DNA of 64,000 nt from Xenorhabdus sp014467285 (lineage in GTDB: Bacteria > Pseudomonadota > Gammaproteobacteria > Enterobacterales > Enterobacteriaceae): contig NZ_NKHR01000002.1 in the NCBI RefSeq assembly GCF_014467285.1, positions 288,442 through 352,441 on the forward strand, given 5' to 3'. Position 1 is the first letter of the stretch. Every line of letters starts with the position of its first letter. This document shows positions 7,975-17,531 of this stretch, in pieces. Position numbers and translations under genes: made by a program. The notes beneath the pieces were generated by a model. The model was not told the origin of the DNA, did no database searches, and saw nothing but the letters and a program-made list of their open reading frames with translations.

Positions 7975-9504
7975 ATGAACAAAGCCTCATTAATGAACTG
8001 CCAGCGGCTACGTGCTGTGCTGGCACTTCTTTTCGGAGCCAGTGGAACACTGGCTTTTTCACCTTTTGATTTCTGGCCTGCTGCTCTCATTTCTCTTTTC
8101 GGCCTGCAAATTCTCACCTTAAACAGAACCAGCCGTCAGGCTTTCTTTATTGGTTTATGTTGGGGATTTGGCTTATTTGGCAGCGGTGCAAATTGGGTTT
8201 ATGTCAGTATTGCCGATTTTGGAGGCATGCCAACCGCCATCAATATTTTTTTGGTACTCCTGCTATCAGCCTATCTTGCCCTTTATCCTGCATTATTTGC
8301 CGGCTTACTGAACCGGTTTTTTCCAACTTCCGGTGGCATCAGGCTGGTTATTGCCAGCCCTGCGCTTTGGCAATTAACAGAATTCTTACGTGGCTGGGTA
8401 TTAACCGGGTTTCCTTGGTTACAATTCGGCTACAGTCAAATTGATGGCCCAATGAAAGCCGTTGCGCCTATTCTGGGTGTGGAAGGCATTACCTTCCTGC
8501 TTATGATGATTAGCGGGTTACTGGTTTTTGCTACTGTTCATAAAAAGCTATCATCGGCCATCATTGCCATTATCTTGCTGCTACTGCCATGGCCAATGAG
8601 ACATTATCAGTGGTATACCCTGCAACCTGAAAAAGCCACTAATATCGCATTGGTTCAAGGCAATATTCCCCAAGCTATAAAGTGGGATCCTGCTGCTCTT
8701 GGGAAAACGTTGGATATTTATCTGGATAATAGCCGCCCTTTCATTGGCAAGGCGCCTATCATCATTTGGCCTGAATCTGCTATCCCAGATACTGAGTACA
8801 ACCAAAGGGATTTTCTGACCGAACTGGATACCTCACTGAGGGAACACAATACCAGCTTAATTACCGGTATTGTTGATGCCCGACCCACGCTGGAAGGTTA
8901 TAAATTTTACAACAGCATTATCGTATTGGGTGATAAAACACCTTACCAATACCCAGCTCCTACTCGTTACGACAAACATCACCTTGTACCATTTGGTGAA
9001 TTTGTCCCGTTGGAATCAGTATTGCGCCCATTGGCCCCCTTCTTCAATTTGCCAATGTCTTCTTTTAGCCGTGGTGATTACACTCAGCCACAGCTTTCCG
9101 TTGCAGGGCACAATATTACTGCTGCTATCTGCTATGAAATTATTTTGGGTGAACAGGTACGTGATAACTTCAAGCCTGACACAGAATTTTTGCTCACCGT
9201 TTCTAATGATGCCTGGTTTGGGCGTTCCATTGGCCCGTGGCAACACTTCCAGATGGCTCGGATGCGCGCCCTTGAACTGGCTCGCCCTCTGTTAAGAGGA
9301 ACAAATAATGGTGTTACAGCAGTGATCAGCCCAAATGGCTCAATTCAAGCTGAAATCCCACAATTTACCCGGCAGGTATTAGAGGCCAAAGTTACACCCG
9401 CAACAGGAGTAACGCCTTATTTTCGCTTCGGAAATTGGCCGATATGGGGAATCAGTGCACTGTTTTTCATTTTTGCTTTTATGAAAAAACGTAATTTCTC
9501 ATAA
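7975..9504 (+). CDS. lnt: Lnt, apolipoprotein N-acyltransferase
   Basis: An inner-membrane enzyme that adds the third acyl chain to the N-terminal cysteine of lipoproteins, allowing Lol export. The frame opens at 7930 inside ybeX, but the ATG at 7975 has an AGGAT upstream and matches the known N-terminus, giving 509 residues. Several membrane segments fill the first 200 residues and a nitrilase domain follows. The catalytic triad E267, K334 and C386 is intact. One further membrane helix closes the protein. A strong terminator follows. Confidence 0.95.
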   Translation: MNKASLMNCQRLRAVLALLFGASGTLAFSPFDFWPAALISLFGLQILTLNRTSRQAFFIGLCWGFGLFGSGANWVYVSIADFGGMPTAINIFLVLLLSAYLALYPALFAGLLNRFFPTSGGIRLVIASPALWQLTEFLRGWVLTGFPWLQFGYSQIDGPMKAVAPILGVEGITFLLMMISGLLVFATVHKKLSSAIIAIILLLLPWPMRHYQWYTLQPEKATNIALVQGNIPQAIKWDPAALGKTLDIYLDNSRPFIGKAPIIIWPESAIPDTEYNQRDFLTELDTSLREHNTSLITGIVDARPTLEGYKFYNSIIVLGDKTPYQYPAPTRYDKHHLVPFGEFVPLESVLRPLAPFFNLPMSSFSRGDYTQPQLSVAGHNITAAICYEIILGEQVRDNFKPDTEFLLTVSNDAWFGRSIGPWQHFQMARMRALELARPLLRGTNNGVTAVISPNGSIQAEIPQFTRQVLEAKVTPATGVTPYFRFGNWPIWGISALFFIFAFMKKRNFS

Positions 9505-9527
9505 ATGATAAGATGTTATTAATTAAG

Positions 9528-9565
9528 AATCAGGGCATAAAATATGCCCTGATTTTATAATTTTT
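9528..9565 (+). terminator. Rho-independent terminator after lnt
   Basis: AATCAGGGCAT and ATGCCCTGATT form a perfect 11-bp stem with a 5-nt loop, followed by a T-rich tail. It ends the miaB-lnt unit. Confidence 0.85.
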
Positions 9566-9949
9566 ATCTCACTCCACAGACAACTTCAGTAACCCCTCTT
9601 AACCCTCGCTTTTATCACCGATGTAACGCAAATTTACAACATATATAACCAGCTTTATAACACATAAACAGAATATTGCGCCAAATAGTTCAAAGTGTGA
9701 ACAGTATTCGATATTATTCACTTTCTAACCACGCATAAATGAAATTGTTTATTTATAGTGCGAGGCAGGTCGCGAAATGAAAACATTGTAGTTTCAAAAA
9801 AGTAACATTATGAATTATTTTTTTACAGCATATAAACAAAACAATTCGGAAAATCGTTTCTACAAACAATTTTATTCATCTAGGTAAAAACAGAATCATC
9901 TGTAAGAAAGTGTAATTTCACGAAAAATAGCCAGATATAGGAGCTGTAT
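9566..9949. other. AT-rich region upstream of gltI, no gene
   Basis: About 385 bases with no credible open frame. It must hold the glt promoter and leader, but I cannot pick one promoter with confidence, and I see no sigma-54 (GG-N10-GC) site. The gltI Shine-Dalgarno (AGGAG) is at its end. Confidence 0.6.
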
Positions 9950-10837
9950 ATGCGTAAGTTGATGTTAACTATGATGTTACTTAGCGCGGTTGGGGCTGCT
10001 CATGCTGAGGAATTGACTGGTACACTGAAAAAAATCAAAGATAATGGTATTATCGTGGTTGGACACAGAGAATCTTCTGTCCCATTCTCTTACTACGATA
10101 ATCAGCAAAACGTCGTTGGTTATTCTCAAGATTATTCCAATTTGATCGTCGATGCTGTTAAGAAAAAACTGGATATGCCTAACCTACAGGTCAAGCTGAT
10201 CCCGATTACCTCCCAGAACCGCATTCCCCTGTTACAAAACGGAACATTCGATTTTGAATGTGGGTCTACAACTAACAATTATGAGCGACAGAAGCAAGCA
10301 GCATTCTCCAACACTATCTTTGCCGTCGGTACTCGCCTGTTGACTAAAAAAGATTCTGGCATCAAAGGGTTTGATGATCTGGCAGGAAAAAATGTTGTCG
10401 TGACTTCTGGCACAACCTCTGAAATTTTGTTGAATAAACTCAATGATGAGAAGCAAATGAAAATGCGCATCATCAGTGCCAAAGACCATGGCGATTCATT
10501 CCGCACTCTGGAATCAGGCCGTGCCGTTGCTTTTATGATGGACGATGCTTTGCTCGCGGGCGAACGTGCAAAAGCGAAGAAACCGGATCAATGGATCATT
10601 GTTGGCAAGGCGCAATCAGAAGAAGCCTATGGCTGTATGCTGCGCAAAGATGATCCTCAATTCAAGAAATTGATTGATGACGTCATTGTTAAAGTACAGA
10701 CCTCCGGTGAGGCAGAAAAAATGTTTGATCGCTGGTTCAAAGAGCCAATTCCACCCAAAAACCTGAACATGAACTTCTCCATGTCAGATGAAATGAGAGC
10801 TTTGTTTAAGTCACCAAACGATAAGGTGTTGAACTAA
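9950..10837 (+). CDS. gltI: GltI, glutamate/aspartate periplasmic binding protein
   Basis: The solute receptor of the GltIJKL importer, 295 residues. A signal peptide of about 19 residues ends at AHA. The family-3 binding-protein signature (GYSQDYSNLIVDAVKKKL, about 64-81) follows, and most of the chain matches E. coli GltI closely, including the YGCMLRKDDPQFKKL stretch. Shine-Dalgarno AGGAG precedes the ATG. It is followed by a hairpin and then gltJKL, the usual layout in which the binding protein is made in excess of the membrane parts. Confidence 0.95.
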   Translation: MRKLMLTMMLLSAVGAAHAEELTGTLKKIKDNGIIVVGHRESSVPFSYYDNQQNVVGYSQDYSNLIVDAVKKKLDMPNLQVKLIPITSQNRIPLLQNGTFDFECGSTTNNYERQKQAAFSNTIFAVGTRLLTKKDSGIKGFDDLAGKNVVVTSGTTSEILLNKLNDEKQMKMRIISAKDHGDSFRTLESGRAVAFMMDDALLAGERAKAKKPDQWIIVGKAQSEEAYGCMLRKDDPQFKKLIDDVIVKVQTSGEAEKMFDRWFKEPIPPKNLNMNFSMSDEMRALFKSPNDKVLN

Positions 10838-10909
10838 TTAAGGAACTAAAAAATCCTGATTTTATTGGCACGACGGGTCTGAGGTAGTCGTTCCCTACCT
10901 CATTTTTTT
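10838..10909 (+). ncRNA. sroC: gltI-gltJ intergenic hairpin, SroC-like region
   Basis: The 120-base gltI-gltJ gap holds a perfect 7-bp stem (GAGGTAG/CTACCTC, 10881-10901) with a 7-nt loop followed by seven T: a complete intrinsic terminator inside the operon. In E. coli and Salmonella the same place yields SroC, a 3'-derived RNA that sponges the small RNA GcvB. Position and terminator support an equivalent; the 5' end and any GcvB pairing are not established, and the RNA may begin inside gltI. Confidence 0.5.
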
Positions 10910-10957
10910 AGATCGTTTTTAAGTATTACTGCCAACCCCATTTCAGGGAGAACGGTT

Positions 10958-11698
10958 ATGTCTGTTGATTGGAATTGGGGCATCTTTTTACAAGCTGCCC
11001 CTTTTGGTAATACCACCTATTTGGGGTGGCTAATTTCCGGGTTTCAAGTCACCATCGCACTTTCCATCTGCGCTTGGCTTATTGCACTTGTTGTCGGGTC
11101 TTTGTTTGGTATTCTCCGAACTGTCCCGAATAAATTTCTTTCCGGGCTTGGCGCGTGTTACGTTGAACTGTTTCGCAATGTACCCCTTATTGTCCAGTTT
11201 TTTACGTGGTATTTGGTAGTGCCAGAATTCCTGCCCAAAAGCGTAAGCGATTGGTTCAAAATGGAACTGGATCCTAATATTCAATTTTTTATTTCTTCTG
11301 TCATTTGCTTGGGATTATTCACTGCCGCCCGTGTATGTGAACAGGTTCGTGCCGCAATTGAGTCACTCCCCAGAGGGCAAAAAGCCGCAGGGTTGGCAAT
11401 GGGATTAACCCTGCCACAAACCTATCGTTATGTTCTGCTGCCAAACGCCTATCGGGTGATCATTCCTCCAATGACTTCAGAAATGCTCAATCTGGTGAAG
11501 AACTCAGCCATTGCTTCTACTATCGGGCTGGTTGATATGGCTGCACAAGCCGGGAAATTGCTGGATTACTCAGCACACGCCTATGAATCATTTACAGCGA
11601 TCACTTTGGCTTATGTGGCTATCAATCTCGTGATTATGCTTGCCATGACCATACTTGAGAAAAAAGTACGTTTGCCAGGCAATATGGGAGGAAGGTAA
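10958..11698 (+). CDS. gltJ: GltJ, glutamate/aspartate ABC permease
   Basis: A 246-residue inner-membrane permease of the HisM/GlnP type. It has about five membrane helices, and the EAA-loop motif (EQVRAAIESLPRGQKAAGLA) near residue 128-147 contacts the ATPase GltL. Its N-terminus (MSVDWNWGIFLQ) is as in E. coli. It is the first gene after the internal terminator and ends 4 bases before gltK. Confidence 0.94.
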   Translation: MSVDWNWGIFLQAAPFGNTTYLGWLISGFQVTIALSICAWLIALVVGSLFGILRTVPNKFLSGLGACYVELFRNVPLIVQFFTWYLVVPEFLPKSVSDWFKMELDPNIQFFISSVICLGLFTAARVCEQVRAAIESLPRGQKAAGLAMGLTLPQTYRYVLLPNAYRVIIPPMTSEMLNLVKNSAIASTIGLVDMAAQAGKLLDYSAHAYESFTAITLAYVAINLVIMLAMTILEKKVRLPGNMGGR

Positions 11699-11702
11699 AT
11701 AA

Positions 11703-12377
11703 ATGTATCAGTTCGATTGGAGTTCAATTATTCCTAGCCTGCCCTTTCTCCTGAATGGATTGATGATAACGGCCAAAATCACCGTAGTAGCCATTATCAT
11801 TGGAATTGTCTGGGGAACCATTTTGGCAATGATGCGTCTCTCATCCATTAAGATATTGAATTGGTTTGCCACTCTTTATGTTAATCTCTTTCGCTCAGTT
11901 CCGCTGGTGATGGTATTACTCTGGTTCTATCTGATTGTGCCTAACTTATTACAAAATGTTCTAGGTATATCACCAAAAACCGATATCCGTTTAATTTCCG
12001 CAATGGTAGCTTTCTCGCTATTTGAGGCCGCTTACTATTCCGAAATCATTCGGGCAGGTATTCAGAGTATTTCCCGTGGGCAATCCTCTGCTGCGCTGGC
12101 ACTGGGTATGACCCACATGCAAAGCATGCGTCTGATCATCCTGCCGCAAGCATTCCGGGCAATGATTCCACTATTGCTAACGCAAGGCATTGTATTATTC
12201 CAAGATACGTCTCTGGTATATGTTCTGAGTCTGGCTGATTTTTTCCGTACAGCAGCGAATATTGGTGAGCGCGACGGCACTCAGATTGAAATGGTTCTGT
12301 TTGCCGGCTTTGTTTATTTTGTGATTAGTTTTGCCGCTTCTATGCTGGTTAACTATTTGAAGAAAAGGACTGTTTGA
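11703..12377 (+). CDS. gltK: GltK, glutamate/aspartate ABC permease
   Basis: The 224-residue partner permease. Its EAA loop (SEIIRAGIQSISRGQSSAA) lies near residue 112-130. The N-terminus MYQFDWSSIIPSLPFLLNG is typical of GltK. Its stop shares one base with the gltL start (TGATG), so the two genes are coupled. Confidence 0.94.
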   Translation: MYQFDWSSIIPSLPFLLNGLMITAKITVVAIIIGIVWGTILAMMRLSSIKILNWFATLYVNLFRSVPLVMVLLWFYLIVPNLLQNVLGISPKTDIRLISAMVAFSLFEAAYYSEIIRAGIQSISRGQSSAALALGMTHMQSMRLIILPQAFRAMIPLLLTQGIVLFQDTSLVYVLSLADFFRTAANIGERDGTQIEMVLFAGFVYFVISFAASMLVNYLKKRTV

Positions 12378-13102
12378 TGATTTCCCTGAAAAATGTATCC
12401 AAGTGGTATGGCCAATTTCAGGTTCTTACTGACTGCTCGACTGAAGTCAAAAAAGGCGAAGTAGTCGTGGTCTGTGGGCCTTCTGGTTCCGGTAAATCCA
12501 CGCTGATAAAAACGGTCAATGGCCTTGAACCAGTCCAGCAGGGTGAAATTCTGGTAAATGAAACAAAAGTCAATGATAAGAGCACCAATCTGGCACAGTT
12601 ACGTTCCAAAGTGGGAATGGTATTCCAACATTTTGAGCTGTTTCCACATCTCTCTATCATTGAAAACCTGACACTGGCCCAAGTTAAGGTACTAAAACGC
12701 GATAAGAAAGCGGCGACTGAAAAAGCATTAAAATTACTGGAACGAGTTGGATTAGCCAGTCATGCTAATAAATTCCCCGCACAACTTTCTGGTGGTCAGC
12801 AACAGCGGGTTGCCATCGCCCGTGCCCTCTGCATGGACCCTATTGCGATGCTGTTTGATGAGCCAACTTCTGCACTCGATCCCGAAATGATAAATGAGGT
12901 GCTGGATGTCATGGTTGAATTGGCAAAAGAGGGCATGACTATGATGGTGGTAACCCATGAGATGGGATTTGCCAAAAAAGTAGCGCACCGCGTTATTTTC
13001 ATGGATGAGGGCAAAATTGTCGAAGACAGTAAGAAAGAAGATTTCTTTGCCAACCCGAAATCGGAGCGTGCCCGCGATTTTCTGGCAAAAATTTTACACT
13101 GA
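12377..13102 (+). CDS. gltL: GltL, glutamate/aspartate ABC ATPase
   Basis: The 241-residue ATPase of the importer. Walker A (GPSGSGKST) is near residue 33, the Q-loop follows, the signature LSGGQQQR is near 135, and Walker B (AMLFDEPTSALD) is near 155. The start is the ATG at 12377, overlapping the gltK stop; the TTG one codon earlier is unlikely. It ends FLAKILH as in E. coli. Confidence 0.95.
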   Translation: MISLKNVSKWYGQFQVLTDCSTEVKKGEVVVVCGPSGSGKSTLIKTVNGLEPVQQGEILVNETKVNDKSTNLAQLRSKVGMVFQHFELFPHLSIIENLTLAQVKVLKRDKKAATEKALKLLERVGLASHANKFPAQLSGGQQQRVAIARALCMDPIAMLFDEPTSALDPEMINEVLDVMVELAKEGMTMMVVTHEMGFAKKVAHRVIFMDEGKIVEDSKKEDFFANPKSERARDFLAKILH

Positions 13103-13111
13103 TTTTTCTTT

Positions 13112-13140
13112 GCCGGCGGATGGCAACACTATCCGCTGGC
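13112..13140 (+). terminator. Hairpin after gltL
   Basis: GCCGGCGGAT and ATCCGCTGGC pair over 10 bp with one G-U pair and a 9-nt loop, 10 bases after the gltL stop. The T-tract is poor, so termination may be partial. Confidence 0.5.
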
Positions 13141-13192
13141 CTTAAATTCCATCAAAAATAAGTAATTTTCCACATTCCACCTTTAACAAGAG

Positions 13193-13222
13193 TTGTTGCG
13201 CCTATCCCTTATCAGCTATGCT
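13193..13222 (+). promoter_or_regulatory. Possible sigma-70 promoter of leuS
   Basis: TTGTTG and TATGCT are 18 bases apart, ending about 90 bases before the leuS ATG. The match is moderate and no start site is known. Confidence 0.35.
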
Positions 13223-13314
13223 ATGGCGTCTTAGATTTCATAAACAACTATGTTTCATAACAACAAGCACGCTAACGGCGTAGCTTTATTACTCACCATA
13301 GGATTATCGGTGCC

Positions 13315-15897
13315 ATGCAAGAACAATATCGTCCAGAAGACATAGAACAACAAGTCCAGCTTCATTGGCAAGAGAAGCAAACGTTCAAAGTGACAGAAGA
13401 CAACAGCAAAGAAAAATACTATTGCCTGTCTATGCTACCTTACCCTTCTGGTCGACTACACATGGGCCATGTCCGTAACTACACCATTGGTGATGTTATT
13501 TCCCGCTATCAACGCATGCTAGGTAAAAATGTGTTGCAACCAATCGGTTGGGATGCTTTCGGCCTGCCGGCTGAAGGGGCTGCGGTTAAAAATAACACCT
13601 CCCCTGCTCCATGGACTTATTCCAACATCGAATACATGAAAAGCCAGTTGAAAACACTGGGTTTTGGTTATGACTGGGATCGTGAAGTAACAACCTGTGT
13701 ACCAGAATACTATCGCTGGGAACAGTGGTTCTTTACTAAGTTGTACGAAAAAGGTTTGGTATACAAAAAAACCTCCGCTGTTAACTGGTGTCCACATGAC
13801 CTGACCGTTCTGGCTAATGAGCAAGTTATTGATGGCTGCTGCTGGCGTTGTGATACCCAAGTAGAACGCAAAGAGATCCCACAATGGTTCATTAAGATCA
13901 CTGATTATGCGGAAGAGTTGCTGAACGATCTGGATAAATTGGAAGATTGGCCTGAACAGGTCAAGACTATGCAGCGTAACTGGATTGGTCGTTCTGAAGG
14001 TGTCGAAATCACTTTTAATGTTGCTGATAGCCAAGAAAAACTCACCGTTTATACTACTCGCCCAGATACTTTCATGGGTGCAACCTATGTTGCTGTCGCA
14101 GCAGGTCATCCTCTGGCAAAACAAGCGGCGGAAAATAATCCGGCACTGACAGAATTCATCAACGAATGCCGTAATACCAAAGTTGCCGAAGCAGATATGG
14201 CAACCATGGAGAAAAAAGGCATGCCAACAGGCATGTTCGTTGTTCATCCATTGACCAATGAAAAAATAGCTATTTGGATCGCTAACTTTGTCCTGATGGA
14301 ATACGGCACTGGCGCTGTTATGGCAGTTCCTGCTCATGATCAACGTGATTGGGAGTTTGCTACTAAGTACAACCTGCCAATGAAAGTCGTTATTCTGGAT
14401 AACGACGGCAACGAACCCAATATTCAGGACGCAGCCGCTACAGACAAAAATGCACTGGTCAATTCCGGTGAATTCAGCGGGCTGAATAATGAAGCAGGTT
14501 TCAATGCCATTGCAGACAAACTGGTTGCAATGGGCGCCGGCCAGCGTAAGGTCAATTACCGCCTGCGCGACTGGGGTGTTTCCCGCCAGCGTTACTGGGG
14601 TGCTCCAATTCCAATGGCAACACTGGAAGATGGAACCGTTGTTCCTGTTCCTGAAGATCAGTTGCCAGTGATCCTGCCGGAAGATGTTGTGATGGATGGC
14701 ATCACCAGCCCACTCAAGGCTGATCCAGAATGGGCAAAAACGACCATCAACGGTCAATCTGCTCTGCTTGAGACGGATACCTTTGATACCTTCATGGAAT
14801 CTTCATGGTATTACGCACGTTATACCTGCCCGGATCATGACAAAGGCATGTTAGACCCGGCTGCGGCCAACTACTGGTTGCCAGTGGATCAATACATCGG
14901 TGGTATTGAACACGCTATCATGCACCTGATGTACTTCCGCTTCTTCCACAAGTTGATGCGCGATGCTGGCCTGGTTAATTCTGATGAGCCCGCCAAACGC
15001 CTGCTGTGCCAAGGCATGGTTCTGGCCGATGCTTTCTATTACACCGGCGGCAGTGGCGAAAAAGTCTGGGTATCTCCGGCTGACGCTATTGTTGAGCGCG
15101 ATGAGAAAGGGCGCATTATTAAAGCAACGGATAAAGACGGCCATGAACTGGTTTATACCGGCATGAGCAAAATGTCGAAATCCAAGAACAACGGTATCGA
15201 TCCACAAACTATGGTCGATAAATACGGTGCTGATACTGTCCGCCTGTTCATGATGTTCGCTGCACCACCAGAACTGACTCTGGAATGGCAGGAATCTGGT
15301 GTAGAAGGCGCTAACCGCTTCCTTAAACGTGTTTGGCGTCTGGTTTATGAACACAGTAATAAAGGGGCAACCCAGCCGCTGGATATCAGTAGCTTGACTG
15401 CGGAGCAAAAAGATCTGCGCCGTGATCTCCATAAAACCATTGCGAAAGTCACCGATGATATTGGCCGTCGTCAGGCATTCAATACCGCCGTTGCTGCAAT
15501 TATGGAGCTGATGAACAAACTGACACGTGCTCCACAGGAAACTGAGCAGGATCGCGCTCTTATGCAGGAAGCACTGGCTACAGTTGTACGTATGCTTTCG
15601 CCTATTACCCCACATGCTTGTTTCGTAATGTGGAAAGAACTTGGCAATGAAAATGACATTGATGTTGCTGAATGGCCGCAAGCCGATGAGCAAGCAATGG
15701 TGGACGATACTAAACTGGTAATCATTCAGATTAATGGTAAAGTTCGTGGCCGCATTACTGTACCGGCAGATGCAACAAAAGAGTATGTTCAAGAAATGGC
15801 GACGCAAGAATACAGTGTGACGAAATATCTTGAAGGCGTCAGTATTCGCAAGGTCATCTATGTGCCAGGTAAATTATTGAACCTGGTCGTTGGTTGA
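13315..15897 (+). CDS. leuS: LeuS, leucyl-tRNA synthetase
   Basis: A class I aminoacyl-tRNA synthetase of 860 residues, the same length as in E. coli. The HIGH-type motif HMGH is near residue 49. The CP1 editing domain spans about 225-415. The KMSKS loop is at 619-623. A C-terminal anticodon-binding and tRNA-elbow domain closes the chain. It heads the leuS-lptE-holA-nadD gene run, as in E. coli. A 412-residue frame on the other strand is an antisense shadow. Confidence 0.97.
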   Translation: MQEQYRPEDIEQQVQLHWQEKQTFKVTEDNSKEKYYCLSMLPYPSGRLHMGHVRNYTIGDVISRYQRMLGKNVLQPIGWDAFGLPAEGAAVKNNTSPAPWTYSNIEYMKSQLKTLGFGYDWDREVTTCVPEYYRWEQWFFTKLYEKGLVYKKTSAVNWCPHDLTVLANEQVIDGCCWRCDTQVERKEIPQWFIKITDYAEELLNDLDKLEDWPEQVKTMQRNWIGRSEGVEITFNVADSQEKLTVYTTRPDTFMGATYVAVAAGHPLAKQAAENNPALTEFINECRNTKVAEADMATMEKKGMPTGMFVVHPLTNEKIAIWIANFVLMEYGTGAVMAVPAHDQRDWEFATKYNLPMKVVILDNDGNEPNIQDAAATDKNALVNSGEFSGLNNEAGFNAIADKLVAMGAGQRKVNYRLRDWGVSRQRYWGAPIPMATLEDGTVVPVPEDQLPVILPEDVVMDGITSPLKADPEWAKTTINGQSALLETDTFDTFMESSWYYARYTCPDHDKGMLDPAAANYWLPVDQYIGGIEHAIMHLMYFRFFHKLMRDAGLVNSDEPAKRLLCQGMVLADAFYYTGGSGEKVWVSPADAIVERDEKGRIIKATDKDGHELVYTGMSKMSKSKNNGIDPQTMVDKYGADTVRLFMMFAAPPELTLEWQESGVEGANRFLKRVWRLVYEHSNKGATQPLDISSLTAEQKDLRRDLHKTIAKVTDDIGRRQAFNTAVAAIMELMNKLTRAPQETEQDRALMQEALATVVRMLSPITPHACFVMWKELGNENDIDVAEWPQADEQAMVDDTKLVIIQINGKVRGRITVPADATKEYVQEMATQEYSVTKYLEGVSIRKVIYVPGKLLNLVVG

Positions 15898-15915
15898 TAA
15901 CAGGAGACCACTGTT

Positions 15916-16503
15916 GTGGGAAAAAATGTAGTGGAAAGAAATGTGGTAGGAGATAATCTGCGGCATCGTATTTTCACGTTGTTGCTCGGGTTAGCGGTGT
16001 TGGTCACCGCTGGCTGCGGTTTTCACCTTCGCGGCACAACGCAAGTACCAAAAGAGCTTCAAACATTACAATTAAGTTCAGGGGACCCTTACGGGCCTCT
16101 GGCACGCTCGGTGCGCCAGCAACTTCGCCTGAACGATGTCAAAATTATTGAATATGGCGATGCTTCAGTACCTATCCTGAAACTTTTGGGTTCTAATGAA
16201 AACAAAGAGACTGTTTCGGTCTTTCAGGATGGTAAAGCAGCCGAACGCCAGTTAATTCTGTATGTTGATGCTCAAGTTCTGATGCCAGATGGCAGCATCT
16301 ATCCATTGCAAGCAAGGGTTGATCGCTCTTTCTTCGATAACCCACTGGAAGCACTGGCAAAAGATGCAGAAAATGAATTGGTTCAACAGGAAATGCGCGA
16401 ACAGGCTGCCCATCAGCTTATACGCCAACTGTTAACTGTTCATAGCGCAGAACTTCTGAAAGCTGAAGAAAAACAGAACGCTGCGACTACACAGAAACAA
16501 TGA
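15916..16503 (+). CDS. lptE: LptE, LPS-assembly lipoprotein
   Basis: An outer-membrane lipoprotein that plugs the LptD barrel and helps insert lipopolysaccharide. As drawn from the GTG at 15916 it has 195 residues, with a signal peptide ending at the lipobox VTAG-C. The start is uncertain: GTG 15916 has an AGGAG 9 bases upstream, but a second AGGAG sits 5 bases before a CTG at 15958, exactly where E. coli LptE begins (LRHRIFTLLLGL against MRYLATLLLSL). The body (SSGDPYGPLARSVRQQLRL) is typical. Its stop overlaps holA in an ATGA. Confidence 0.93.
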   Translation: MGKNVVERNVVGDNLRHRIFTLLLGLAVLVTAGCGFHLRGTTQVPKELQTLQLSSGDPYGPLARSVRQQLRLNDVKIIEYGDASVPILKLLGSNENKETVSVFQDGKAAERQLILYVDAQVLMPDGSIYPLQARVDRSFFDNPLEALAKDAENELVQQEMREQAAHQLIRQLLTVHSAELLKAEEKQNAATTQKQ

Positions 16504-17531
16504 TCCGACTTTATCCTGAACAACTTCTTTCGCAGCTCAATGAAGGGCTGCAAAGCTGCTATTTGCTATGGGGCAATGAGCCATTGCTATTACAGGAAAG
16601 TCAGGACAGTATCCGCAGAATGGCTGAACAACATGGCTTTATGGAGCATTTCACCTTTGCGTTGGATAACCATACCGATTGGGATGAAATCTTCAGCCTG
16701 TGTCAGTCACTGAGCCTGTTTACCAGCCGTCAATCACTCATCCTGTTACTACCGGAAAATGGCCCGAATGCCTCAATGGCAGAACGGCTCATCAAGCTGT
16801 CAGAGTTACTGCATTCAGATATCCTGCTGATACTGCGTGGCCATAAGCTCACTAAAGCGCAGGAAAATAGCCAGTGGTTCAAGTCAATTGGGCAAAATGG
16901 TGTATACGTCAGTTGCCTGACTCCAGAGCAAAATCGTCTGCCTCAATGGGTGGCTCAACGTGCTAAAAACATGGGGCTATCACTGGAAGATGAAGCTAAT
17001 CAGCTATTGTGCTATTGCTATGAAGGGAACTTGTTAGCACTGGCTCAGGCATTGGAACGCCTTTCCCTGCTCCATCCCGATAATCGGCTGACATTGTTCC
17101 GCGTTGAAGAAGCGGTCAACGATGCTGCTCATTTTTCTCCCTATCATTGGGTTGATGCTTTACTGGCAGGAAAAATAAAACGGGCATGGCATGTACTGAA
17201 ACAACTCCGGCAAGAAGATACCGAAGCTGTCATCCTGCTTCGTACTATACAGCGGGAACTAATGCTGCTGTTGATACTTAAACGTCAAAGTAAAACAGTT
17301 CCTTTGAAGACATTATTTGATCAGCACAAAGTGTGGCAAAATCGCCGGCCATTGTTAACCACCGCATTACAGCGTCTGTCAAAACAAGACCTGCAATCCG
17401 CCATACATTTATTGACCCAGATGGAACTGCGTGTCAAACAGGATTATAGCCAATCCATTTGGGCTGACCTGGAAACGCTTTCCATGCTGTTATGCGGAAA
17501 ACCATTACCAGAGAGCTTGCTGAATGCTTGA
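16500..17531 (+). CDS. holA: HolA, DNA polymerase III delta subunit
   Basis: The 343-residue clamp-loader subunit that opens the beta sliding clamp. The N-terminus (MIRLYPEQLLSQLNEGLQ) and the YLLWGNEPLLLQESQ stretch match E. coli HolA; the beta-binding and AAA-like domains fill the first 210 residues and the collar domain the rest. It overlaps lptE by 4 bases and nadD by 8, so translation is coupled on both sides. Confidence 0.94.
   Translation: MIRLYPEQLLSQLNEGLQSCYLLWGNEPLLLQESQDSIRRMAEQHGFMEHFTFALDNHTDWDEIFSLCQSLSLFTSRQSLILLLPENGPNASMAERLIKLSELLHSDILLILRGHKLTKAQENSQWFKSIGQNGVYVSCLTPEQNRLPQWVAQRAKNMGLSLEDEANQLLCYCYEGNLLALAQALERLSLLHPDNRLTLFRVEEAVNDAAHFSPYHWVDALLAGKIKRAWHVLKQLRQEDTEAVILLRTIQRELMLLLILKRQSKTVPLKTLFDQHKVWQNRRPLLTTALQRLSKQDLQSAIHLLTQMELRVKQDYSQSIWADLETLSMLLCGKPLPESLLNA

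Noticed and set aside
9566..9949. Sigma-54 promoter for gltI
   Set aside because: The GG-N10-GC pattern with proper flanks was not found.
13519..14757. 412-codon frame on the minus strand
   Set aside because: It lies antisense inside leuS, with no Shine-Dalgarno and no recognisable domain; a shadow of leuS codon use. The same holds for 14851-15807.
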